Source: Labyrinthula sp. Ha (taxonomy: Eukaryota > Sar > Bigyra > Labyrinthulida > Labyrinthulaceae). Taken from it: a stretch of DNA of 64,000 nucleotides. The translations under genes and the position numbers were made by a program. Location of the stretch: the NCBI GenBank assembly GCA_015227615.1, contig JAALGZ010000002.1, positions 62,001 through 126,000 on the forward strand, given 5' to 3'. Below the pieces are notes generated by a model. That model saw only the letters and a program-made list of their open reading frames with translations. It was not told the origin of the DNA and searched no databases. Shown one piece after another: positions 48,701-57,800 of the stretch. Position 1 is the stretch's first letter. Every line of letters starts with the position of its first letter.

Positions 48701-50099
48701 GGTAATCAAACTGGTCGAACTGTTCAAAGTCGAACGGAACATGAACAACGAAATTCTCGCAAAGGTCCGCCTATGTGCTAACGACAATAAGTATGGAGAA
48801 AATACCAGAAGAAAAGTTCCTGAATATTATGCTCCAGTCGCACCAGTGGCAACAATACGTATTTTCTTATGTATTGCCCTACGATTCAACACCTGGTTAC
48901 GTCAGTTGGACATAACCGGGGCTTTTATTTACGGCACATTAGAAAAACCAATATCCATTGAGTTATCAAAAGGTCATGCCAAGAGAGAAGGAAACAAGTA
49001 TGTTTGGAAAAGCTGCACTTCAATATATGGACTCAGAAATGCACCGAAGATTTGACACAAAACAATATCGGAAGCTCTAATTTCAGCTGGATTAAGGCCA
49101 TTACCGAGTGACAAATGCTTGTTCACAAATGAGGGAAGGAAAAAGAGAATTATAGTTTTGGTTCATGTCGATGATCTATTGTATAGTGGGGAAGAAAAAG
49201 AAGTCGATGCATTTGAGAACATGATGTCGGAACGTTTCAAGTTGACCTTTAATCCAGTTGCTGAAACTTATGTGGGATTGTGTTTGTCTAAAGGAAGGAA
49301 CAAGACATGTTACGTAAACTTATATAACCATATTGTAAATGGTTTTGAGCAGCATCGACTGGAGGTTTCCAAGAATAAACTAGAAACACCGATGAATAAA
49401 GATCTTATTGCCGATGACGCCAATAAGTTATACACAGAAAAAGAATATCAACAGATTATGGGCTTGCTGAATTATATTACTGTTTACGGAAGACCAGAAA
49501 TGAGTTTTTCTATCCACATGTTATCTACGAAGTTGAAGAGTCCGAATCAATGTTGTCTGGAACAATCCAAGCGAGCTCTGATGTATTTATTTAAAACGAA
49601 GAATAAGAAGTTGAAATACGAGGCTTTGAAAGATTCTGAAAATGTTTTATACTTGCTGACTGACAGCTCCTATGCCAATGGAGAAAATCGTAAGAGTGTG
49701 TTTGGAAATATAATTCTTTTAAATAAGAATATTATATTTTATAGGAGTAAGACAGAACCAATTGTAACTACGTCGTCAACAGAAGCAGAATACGTGGGAA
49801 TCAGTTGCTCAATCAAAGATTTAAGGGTCAGTTATAATTTGTTAAAGGAATTGGAAGTGGATTTCAAGACAGTTATTTTAATTGACAACCAGTCTGCTCT
49901 GAGATTATGTAAAAGAGAAATTGCTACAGGAAGATTGAAACATCTTGACACCAGATATAAATATGTTTCGCAGGAAGTGCTTGCTATGAAAGCAGAGTTA
50001 CAGTATGTGCAAACAAGTGAGAACTGGTCTGATATTATGACAAAGTTATGTGGCAAGAATATGTTTAATAAGTTCCTGGATCGGTTCTATGTTAACTAA
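45771..50099 (+). pseudogene. Copia gag-pol polyprotein with three in-frame stops
   Basis: One frame throughout. Gag: 45771 to about 46900, with two zinc knuckles (CMKCGVFGHKLDAC and CWKCGSHDHKWKTC, about 46627-46730). Protease: LLDSGATRHVTGD (about 46975-47013). Integrase: zinc-binding HYRLGHI (about 47379) through CIGC, and the catalytic region with SDRGTEF near 47745-47765. RT: VRLCANDNKYGEN, LRQLDITGAFIYG (about 48896-48935), VHVDDLLYSG (about 49161-49190, catalytic DD intact). RNase H: LTDSSYANGENRKSVFG and the STEAEYVGIS segment. Stops: TAA 46077, TAA 47814 in integrase, TGA 49053 exactly where the conserved Trp of the ...AP-x-x-W motif is expected. No frameshift was seen. Confidence 0.92.
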
Positions 50100-50106
50100 G
50101 GGAAGG
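50098..50106 (+). other. Polypurine tract of the copia element
   Basis: AAGGGAAGG immediately before the 3' LTR, overlapping the polyprotein stop codon. It is the expected primer for plus-strand synthesis. Confidence 0.75.
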
Positions 50107-50258
50107 TGTTGTTATATGTTGAATGTTGTGTTGAGAATAAAGTACTAAAAGTGAAGGTAGTTAAAATAGTACCGTAGGAGTTAGTTTGGTTTTATTGAGG
50201 TGGGTATCACCATAATTAATTATTTAGTGAATACAATATAAAACAACTTGCGTCAATA
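50107..50258 (+). repeat. 3' LTR of the copia element
   Basis: 152 bp, TGTTGTTATATG...CTTGCGTCAATA. Seven substitutions and no indel relative to the 5' LTR. Confidence 0.92.
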
Positions 50259-50269
50259 ATCTAACACCC

Positions 50270-50363
50270 CAAAATTGTAATTACTCAGTATTTATTTGGT
50301 AAGTGTTACCTTCTTGGTCATCTTAGCCTTCGCTATATATTTTAAGTCAATGCAGTGGATCTA
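50270..50363 (+). repeat. Right copy of the ~100-bp tandem duplication
   Basis: 93 of 94 bases match 45129-45222. It is followed by ACACCCCAAAATTG, which also precedes it, showing that the unit is about 100 bp and was tandem before the element split it. Confidence 0.9.
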
Positions 50364-50984
50364 ACACCCCAAAATTGTTAAATACTACAATTAAATACTA
50401 TTTTTAGCCAGCATATACATTTTTACTGTTAATTATCGGATCCTTTGTATTTTTCTTTTTCCTTATTTCCCTTGACAGTGTACTTCAAACTTTCTTGCTC
50501 TAGCTACTATTGTGGCTTATACTGTTGCTTAGAACTTAATCAACCAAAGTTTTTTTATAGGAGCCCCCTATGGGCTTCTTACAGCCTTAACTATTCAGCC
50601 ATCTTATTGATATACTTATATTAAGGCGTTCACAGCCACAGATTTACTTATTGAAACCTCAATTTGTTTTGAGTAAAACCACTTACATTAATGGACAAAA
50701 CTGAGATCATTACAACTTCATGAAGCCTCCAGGAGTTTGAGAACCCATAAGCATGGCGTATTGAACCAAGGAAGCTCTCCAAAGTGTTTTCTTGGGCATT
50801 TTGTTTTGCCCAAATATGTCCAAGAGTTATTACTTGGCCACATAGCCCAATACTATGCCTGAAATAGCCTTCGTTGAATATGACCTATTCAGACATCCGA
50901 AGAAAAGAAAACCGGCAAGACAGTTCTCCAGAGGAGTTCAGCACTTTGATCAAAAAAAGACTATACAGTACGTAAAACCAGACA
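50364..50984. other. Intergenic region upstream of the PH-domain gene
   Basis: About 620 bp without a gene. It contains a perfect 7-bp inverted repeat (see 50792-50813). Confidence 0.5.
50792..50813. promoter_or_regulatory. TTGGGCA/TGCCCAA inverted repeat
   Basis: Arms TTGGGCA (50792-50798) and TGCCCAA (50807-50813) with an 8-nt spacer, about 170 bp before the PH gene start. The arm is the core of the 13-mer found before the Ctf4-like and MAT1 genes, so it may be a two-site version of the same element. Confidence 0.3.
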
Positions 50985-52076
50985 ATGGCCCTCAATAATG
51001 ACTCAGCACTAGAGCAGCTAAAACTTGAAAAGACAAATGGTTCATCCAGTAATGGAAACCTACTTCAAACTGAGGCAAGCACGAAAAGCTTCGCACAATT
51101 GGGCAAACCAAATGCAAAAACGAAAAAGAAGCGGCCTGGTAAAAAAAGTGCCGCCGCGGCATTACGACAATCCGCTAGAAGAGTTGGAGGATCAAATTTC
51201 CGTCTTCAAGCACTGCAGTTGGCTGCAAAACAGGCAGATCAAGAGAAGAACAAATCGAAGAAAAGTATTTCCCAACCTACGAACACAACCTTAAAGAAAG
51301 GAAAACCGTCAAAGTCCCTTATAAACAGAAGAAGTATGATGAACACAGCCCCTTCTCCCTCAATGCTTGGTGCGCCGATGCCAGAGGAATTAGGAGTAAC
51401 CAAGAAGATGACCTCTAGAGGAAGGGGATTGAGTAGAGACTCCAAGAAGAGTGAAAGATCGGAGGGGAAAAAGCCAACAAAAGCAGCAAGTCAAAGAGAA
51501 AACATTATTAGGTATGGGGAGCTGCTGAAAAAGAGTGTAACCCTGTCAAAAACCTGGAAGCAGAGGTTTGTGGTTGTCACGAACAAAGCAGTCTACTACT
51601 ATGAAACCAGTTTTGATGTTCCTCAGGAGTTCAGTCAGATCGACATAAAACCACGTGGCTGTATTCCTTTTGATACAGTGAATAATTGCACGGCTGATAA
51701 TCAGGATCCGAACCATCAGAAGTTCATTATCTACACGGCAGATAGGGTATACAGGTTCCAGGCGGATTTCTCAGGAGGTGCGAGTGTTTGGGTTGGATTG
51801 ATCATGGGTGCCGTGGAAAACTCGATGCAACAATTTAATGGTCTAACAAGGGGATATTCAAGTCGGAGGGAGAGTTTTAGTAGTCTAATTGCGGATGAGG
51901 TTGATAGTTTTAATCTGACTGAGGGAAGAGCGTCAAGTGTTTTTGGATTCAGAAATCTTACTGAAGCGCTCGATCATGATGCAGCGAAGAAGAGTAAAGC
52001 TTGGGGAAATGAAAACCAGAAGAGTGGTCGGCTTACCGTAGCTGATGCACAGGAGGACAATGAATTTAACATTTGA
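50985..52076 (+). CDS. PH-domain protein with long basic N-terminus
   Basis: 363 aa, single exon, TGA stop. Residues 1-170 are Lys/Arg/Ser/Ala-rich and probably disordered (KKKRPGKKSAAAALRQSARR near 47-66), suited to binding acidic membranes or nucleic acid. A pleckstrin-homology domain follows at about 176-280: IRYGELLKKSVTLSKTWKQR, FVVVTNKAVYYYE, and a final helix with the near-invariant Trp269 (ASVWVGLIMGAV). The first strand keeps basic residues (KK, KTWKQR) that in many PH domains bind phosphoinositides. The C-terminal 80 residues are Ser-rich. Specific partner unknown. It converges on the channel gene with 50 bp between stops. Confidence 0.82.
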   Translation: MALNNDSALEQLKLEKTNGSSSNGNLLQTEASTKSFAQLGKPNAKTKKKRPGKKSAAAALRQSARRVGGSNFRLQALQLAAKQADQEKNKSKKSISQPTNTTLKKGKPSKSLINRRSMMNTAPSPSMLGAPMPEELGVTKKMTSRGRGLSRDSKKSERSEGKKPTKAASQRENIIRYGELLKKSVTLSKTWKQRFVVVTNKAVYYYETSFDVPQEFSQIDIKPRGCIPFDTVNNCTADNQDPNHQKFIIYTADRVYRFQADFSGGASVWVGLIMGAVENSMQQFNGLTRGYSSRRESFSSLIADEVDSFNLTEGRASSVFGFRNLTEALDHDAAKKSKAWGNENQKSGRLTVADAQEDNEFNI

Positions 52077-52126
52077 GTTAGAGGAGCTGATTTGTAAACA
52101 AATAAGAGATCTAAGCTATAACCTGT

Positions 52127-54688
52127 TTAATTTTCTATCTTCTGTTTCCGCTTTGCTTTAATAAGCAGCATAAATTCTACAAATTCAACCAAATCTATTT
52201 CTCCACTACCATCTTCATCTACCGCAGAAACAAGCTCTCTCAATCTAGCTTTTCCAGGATATTGATTAATACTCTCAAGACCTAATTTTAACTCCTCTTC
52301 TTCTATTGTTCCACCCCCATCTAAGTCCAACATATTAAACACTGTCTTGTACATTTCAATCTCCTCTTCTGATAAATTCTTTTCGTCTTTAATCTCTTCT
52401 AATCTTCTCAACAAACTCTGTTCTTCTTGCTGTTGCTCTGTAGCTTCCTCCATACTTGTTGTTACCACACCAATAAATAAAGTCATTAACACAAGAGCTC
52501 CAATGAAAATGAAAATTATAAAATACATAGCAGCAATTGCAGGTTGAGAAACTGGAGATTTACAATATTGAGGAAACTCACCATATCCATATTTATCGCA
52601 TCCAAAAATATTAATATACATGACATCAGTCCAGTCTTCCATAGTAGCTAAGCGAAACATTGTCAAAAGAGAAGTTAAGAGATCTCCAAAATGCCAAGGA
52701 TCATTTTCTTGAAATAGGATCATTCCAATGATAGAAAAAAAATAAAATACTAAAAGGAGAATAACACCAATGTAAGTGATCGAACTTACTCCTTTGATTA
52801 GCGCTACAACTATAATTTGCAGTGCTGGAAGAGACTTGACTAATTTAAGTACTCGAAGTAATCTTAAGAGTCTAAGAATTGTAAGCATAGAACCCGATCC
52901 AGGAAGAAGTGAACCAACAACTACTATATAATCAAATATATTCCATTTTTGCAAAGACTTCCTTTTTATGAAATATTTCCATGGACAAAGTCCTTCTGCA
53001 ACAGTTTTTAAAAGAACCTCAATGGAAAAAATAACTAGAATCCCAGTATCTAAAGCATGCAAAAAACTTGATCCAGAGAGTGAAGGGTAAGTTTGCAATC
53101 CAACAACAACTCCGGCAACTAAAATAACAATGATGATAAAATTATTAAACACTGCTGATTTCACAACGAGTTCTGCCTTTTCTCCAAGAACAATCCACAA
53201 CCCTTTGTAAAAATCAAAACTGTACCAGAAACCAGGTAAAGCATATGCCTTCCTTAAATTTTCTGATCCAGGTGTTAAACTATTTACCAACAACTTCCCA
53301 CTGTCATCTACCTCAATCCCATTCCAAGCCTGCAAGAAGCTAATCTTCACTCTTTCGTGCTCTGCTGCCGATTCTTCATCCTCTTGGTCCACAATGTTTC
53401 TAATAAAGGTATAAACTCCAATAACAAGAGTTGCTAGTCCTCTAAATGTTCTTTTCTCTCCATCCAGTCGGGGTGAAATATTTTCATCCGGCATACCTTC
53501 TTCCATCGCGGAAGCAATTGACAATCTGCTGAACGAGTTGGCATCTTCAGCACTAAGAGAAGCACGTACTTTTTCTATTTCAGCATGAAATGCAGCCATG
53601 TTTCCCGTCTTCATCGATGCCTTTTTAGTTCTTTGCGCTGCTTTTTCCATTTTTCTTTTTTTTTCTTTTAACTCAATCTCCTCCTTCATCTGTGCCATTG
53701 ATTCTGCCATACTCATTGTAACAGCACCCACAAATAAACTTAAGATGACCAAAGCAGATACTACAACAAAACTTACAAAGTACACACTTGAAACAGCTGA
53801 TCGGCTACTTTTTCTCTGATCACAAAAATATGGTGCTCCATAATCAACTGCCGCATCAAACTTTGTAGTGTAAACTCCAGATGGATACTTTTCACTAGCA
53901 CATCCGAAAATGTTAATATACATAATATCAGTCCAATCTTCTAATGTACAAATTCTAAAAAGGGTAACCATTGACATTTCTAATGAACCGAAATGGAGCG
54001 GATCATTTACTGCAAAAAATTCAATTCCTATAATAGCGTAGAGATAGAATACAAGTAGCAGAAGAACAAGAATATAACCAATTGATTTAACTCCACCTAC
54101 AAGTCCCATGACAATAATTTGCAGCTTTGGAATTTTCTTGACAAGTTTCATTACTCTTAAAAGTCTGATAAGTCTCAAAAGTCCTGCAGAATTGCTTTGT
54201 CCTGAACTAAGTAATTGACTAAAGACAGGTAGAGACATTAAGACAACAATAAAGTCAAAAATGTTCCAGTACTTTTCTTCTGAAGTAATAAATGAGAGGG
54301 GATTATTTCCAGTAGCAATAAGCTTTAAGATGAGTTCAAACCCAAAAATGAACAGAATTATGTCATCGATAAGACTGATCACGGGAGAATCTTCGAGTGA
54401 TTCATAGGTTTGTAAGCCTACAAGAATTCCAGCTAGACAAATCACCACTATCACAAATCCATTGAAGGTGTCATTATGAATAATTCTATAAGCTTTTGCT
54501 CCTATTTTTAAATATTGCTTTAGGTACTTCTTCTCTGAAACAAACTTTTCTTTCCATGCATTAGGGTTTTCAATTACAAGCGAAGCAGCTGAGGCAAAGT
54601 TTGGATCTACCTGGGACCCTTTTTTCTTCTTCTGCTGCTTGAGCTTTAAAGCAAGATTTCTTCCTGCAATTGCAGCTGCGGCAGCCAT
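52127..54688 (-). CDS. Two-domain voltage-gated cation channel with C-terminal EF-hands
   Basis: 853-aa membrane channel with two complete six-helix repeats. Domain I is about residues 73-330: voltage sensor LLRLIRLLRVMKLVKKIPK (170-188), pore filter CTLEDWTD (247-254). Domain II is about 511-750: sensor ILRLLRLLRVLKLVKSLP (604-621), filter ATMEDWTD (681-688). A charged linker (about 331-495) joins them. The tail has two canonical EF-hand loops, DLDGGGTIEEEE (788-799) and DEDGSGEIDLVE (824-835). The pore repeats are much alike (both T-x-E-D-W-T-D-x-M-Y-I-N-I-F-G-C), unlike two-pore channels, whose EF-hands lie between the repeats and whose filters lack Glu. The Glu-Asp filters suggest Ca2+/Na+ permeation. 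Closest by pattern to single-domain EukCat-type channels of diatoms, here doubled. Confidence 0.9.
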   Translation of the reverse strand: MAAAAAIAGRNLALKLKQQKKKKGSQVDPNFASAASLVIENPNAWKEKFVSEKKYLKQYLKIGAKAYRIIHNDTFNGFVIVVICLAGILVGLQTYESLEDSPVISLIDDIILFIFGFELILKLIATGNNPLSFITSEEKYWNIFDFIVVLMSLPVFSQLLSSGQSNSAGLLRLIRLLRVMKLVKKIPKLQIIVMGLVGGVKSIGYILVLLLLVFYLYAIIGIEFFAVNDPLHFGSLEMSMVTLFRICTLEDWTDIMYINIFGCASEKYPSGVYTTKFDAAVDYGAPYFCDQRKSSRSAVSSVYFVSFVVVSALVILSLFVGAVTMSMAESMAQMKEEIELKEKKRKMEKAAQRTKKASMKTGNMAAFHAEIEKVRASLSAEDANSFSRLSIASAMEEGMPDENISPRLDGEKRTFRGLATLVIGVYTFIRNIVDQEDEESAAEHERVKISFLQAWNGIEVDDSGKLLVNSLTPGSENLRKAYALPGFWYSFDFYKGLWIVLGEKAELVVKSAVFNNFIIIVILVAGVVVGLQTYPSLSGSSFLHALDTGILVIFSIEVLLKTVAEGLCPWKYFIKRKSLQKWNIFDYIVVVGSLLPGSGSMLTILRLLRLLRVLKLVKSLPALQIIVVALIKGVSSITYIGVILLLVFYFFSIIGMILFQENDPWHFGDLLTSLLTMFRLATMEDWTDVMYINIFGCDKYGYGEFPQYCKSPVSQPAIAAMYFIIFIFIGALVLMTLFIGVVTTSMEEATEQQQEEQSLLRRLEEIKDEKNLSEEEIEMYKTVFNMLDLDGGGTIEEEELKLGLESINQYPGKARLRELVSAVDEDGSGEIDLVEFVEFMLLIKAKRKQKIEN

Positions 54689-54841
54689 TCATAAATTTAA
54701 ACGTCTTTTGTATAATTCTGTTTTTACCTAAAGGATACAAAAGTCCTAAACCCCTTCACGACTTAATACTGAAAAAACAACATATACTGACACGGAAACT
54801 TCTCTATCATCATAATACATATCTAATTCACTTAATCAAAG

Positions 54842-57800
54842 CTACTTCTTGGCAACAGAATCTTTCTTATACGGAATATCTGGAAGAGTTAAATCATTTG
54901 CAGAGATTTTTCGTTTTTTTGGGGTGGCAGCTTTGAGTAATTTTGGCAGGTTGTTGAATTGCTCCTTAGCAGTAAGTGCATTCAATTGTTTTTTCAGTTG
55001 TTCTTTTTCTCGTCTCTCGAGCTCGATCTGTGACAAAAGTATATTTCTCTGTTCTGTAACTTCCAGCAGCGCCAAAGATAAACCCCTGTTTGCATACTGA
55101 AGATTCAGCACCTGATCAGCGGCAAAATGTCGAGTTGCCCAATTTACTCGAGAAAGAATTTCAGGTTCTAAAACAGCATCTAGAGATTGTGACGCATATT
55201 CCGCCGAAACAAAAATGTCATCAAAACTAACCCTACCTTTATTTCTAGTTTTCATCTTATATCTGCTTCTTGTAGGTCCATCCGCTGAGCGCAAGCTCAT
55301 TGTAGTTGGTTTAGAAGTTTTCTTATCCTTAACAAAATTCTTGTTTACCGATCTGCCCCATCCTGCTACTAAAGCCATCTCATAAGCATTTTTTAGAACG
55401 GCTTCATTGTCTACCCATTGACTCGTAACCAGAGGTACTTTAGCTCTCTTAGGTTTAGTCAGGGCCAGAGTCAAGTTACTTGAACTCAACTCTTCTTCAT
55501 TGTTCTTAATCAGCGAGCTAATTTTCCTCTTGGCTATAAACTTCTGAGCAATCGAAGGAGAAGAAAATATGTATCTATCAGCAAAATCAGCAAGAACTTT
55601 TCCACTTGAACCAAATGAGGTGTGGTCATAAAGATAGGATCGATCCTCAACACACTGTTGACAAAATATTTGTGATTTAGGCAACTTCGTAAGTGAAGGA
55701 TCAGCACAGAAATAATGATAATTTCCATCACACCCATCACACATTATCATTGCCTCAACTTTATCATTCTTTTTACAATTAAGACAAATCTTTTGGCCTT
55801 GATTCGATTTTACCTTGTTTGTGATTTGCTTTTCTTCTTCTGCAAGCTCTTCTTCTGTTACACTCAGCTTCGAAGAAAAAAACTTGTTCGAAGAAAGCAT
55901 CTTTGGTGAAATTTTAGTTGTATTTGGGTTATTGAAGAAGGATCGTATTTTTGCATGCTTCAAGAAAAGGCTCACAGTTTTTGCTGTTTGAAATGGGCCA
56001 AAAGATTGCGGTCTAGGTTGAAACACGGTCGCTTTATCTACGACGGCGAAACTTAGTCCTCTTGTATTTGATTTTAGCAGATTAACTCTTCGATCAAAAA
56101 ATCCGAGGACATTTTTAGCCCAGAGAATAGAATCATTAATGCAGGTTCGAATAATATCCAAATCAGGTTGGGGAAAAAACTTCGAATTTTCATACTTGTT
56201 TCGAAAAGCAGCCCATAAATCAGGATCCTCAAATTCGGTTGAATAATTCTGTCCAGATTCGCTTTGTGATAGATATGCAGGAAGAAAAGAATTATTGAAA
56301 AAATTCTTGAGTTCAATATTTGTTTTTGTAACAACTTTCTCTGCACACAGGTTCCAAGCAAGCCCATAGTTCGATTGAAGTGCTGAATCAAGTAGTTTAA
56401 TAGCTTCATAAGCTGAAAATTCGCTCCCAAACAATTGCTCAGAAAATACGTTAGAAACGCCAAAAAAGCGATCTAAGACTTCAAGAGCAAGATAATTTTT
56501 TGCCTCATCTGGACTCTTGCCCTGAATTGTGCACACATGATAAAACTCCGTACCTGGCTTAGCTCGCGAGGATTCTCCCATTATAAGCGACAACCCATAA
56601 CGAAATCTGAGCGATAGTGGCCTATTCAGAGTCTTAGGCTGTGGTCCTCTGTAAACAGTCAATAAGGTGTATTTAAGATTGTTTTTAGGTATACAAACGT
56701 CTCGAAGAACTTTTTGAAGAAGTTGCACCGCATTTGCAGATTTCAGGTCTAATTTCGGGGAGATAATTGTGTAGGAGTGTCCACTCCGATGTATCATTTT
56801 CACCTTGGAAGAAAGTAACACCTGTCCTTCTCTTTCCATTTGTAGACATTCCAAGCATTGATAACAGCCAGTACAGACTAAACATTTTGCATGAGGAGTG
56901 TCATTAAGCTTTCGGAAACAAAAAGCGCATATAGTTCTTGTTTCGTGTGCCTCATCTATAATACCAGGTACATCAAGATCAATTGATTGCATCCCTTTCT
57001 TATTTCTTCTCGCTTCTTTGGAAGATAAGACTGCAACTCCGGGACCAGTAAGTTCACCATCAACATACTTCAAACTTTTATAGCTATATGTGTAAGCATT
57101 TTCAGCAACAACTTTAGCCAACCGAGCATTATAGTGTCGATCGATGAAGAAAGTACGACCTGCGAGAGTTCTCTTAACAATCTTAAGTTTCTTTTCAAAA
57201 GTTGTCTCTTCAGCTGGCTTGCTGAATACATCCAACACTTCAATTCCTTCGGAGAGTATATCTTTAATGCAGGCGATTCCTTTACCTTGTGGGAGAGTAT
57301 TTATGTGTTGAATGTAATCTGGTTTGGAAACAACTGGAACCTTCATTAAGAGCCGATGTAATGGTTGGACATCTGTTTCGTAGGAAGAAAAAAGTTCGTT
57401 TAATCCAAAGGCCACTCTTCCAGAGGTAAGTAAGACATCACTAGGCCAATACAACCAAGCAACTTTAGCTTTCTTGATTCCATTCTTGTCCTGAAAGAGC
57501 TCTTCAATTTGACCAATGAAAAATCCTAACCTAGACATTATATTTTCAGAGGTATAGTTTGCATGATCTCCTAAATTCTTCAGCTTAGTTTCTTTGAAAA
57601 CTACTACAAAATCCCATATTTGAAAAGTTTCCATCTCTTCTCCTCCAGCGTCGTATCTTTTAAACCCAATGTAGTTAATTTTACCATTTGCTGATTTGAA
57701 CTCGGAGCCTTGCCACGAATAAATTGCTGTTTGAAGTGTTCGACTTGCAACAGTATCCCTAAATCTCACATCGAAATCAGCATCAGATGGAGTTGATGCC

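Larger units (their letters stand above)
45223..50258 (+). mobile_element. Ty1/copia LTR retrotransposon, full length but inactivated
   Basis: 5036-bp element with two 152-bp LTRs, TGTTG...CAATA ends, and a 5-bp target duplication ATCTA at 45218-45222 and 50259-50263. Internal order is gag, protease, integrase, RT, RNase H, which defines copia rather than gypsy. All coding is in one frame (45771-50099), broken by three stops. A primer-binding site abuts the 5' LTR and a purine tract abuts the 3' LTR. The LTRs differ at 7 of 152 positions by my count, so the insertion is not recent. Confidence 0.95.
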
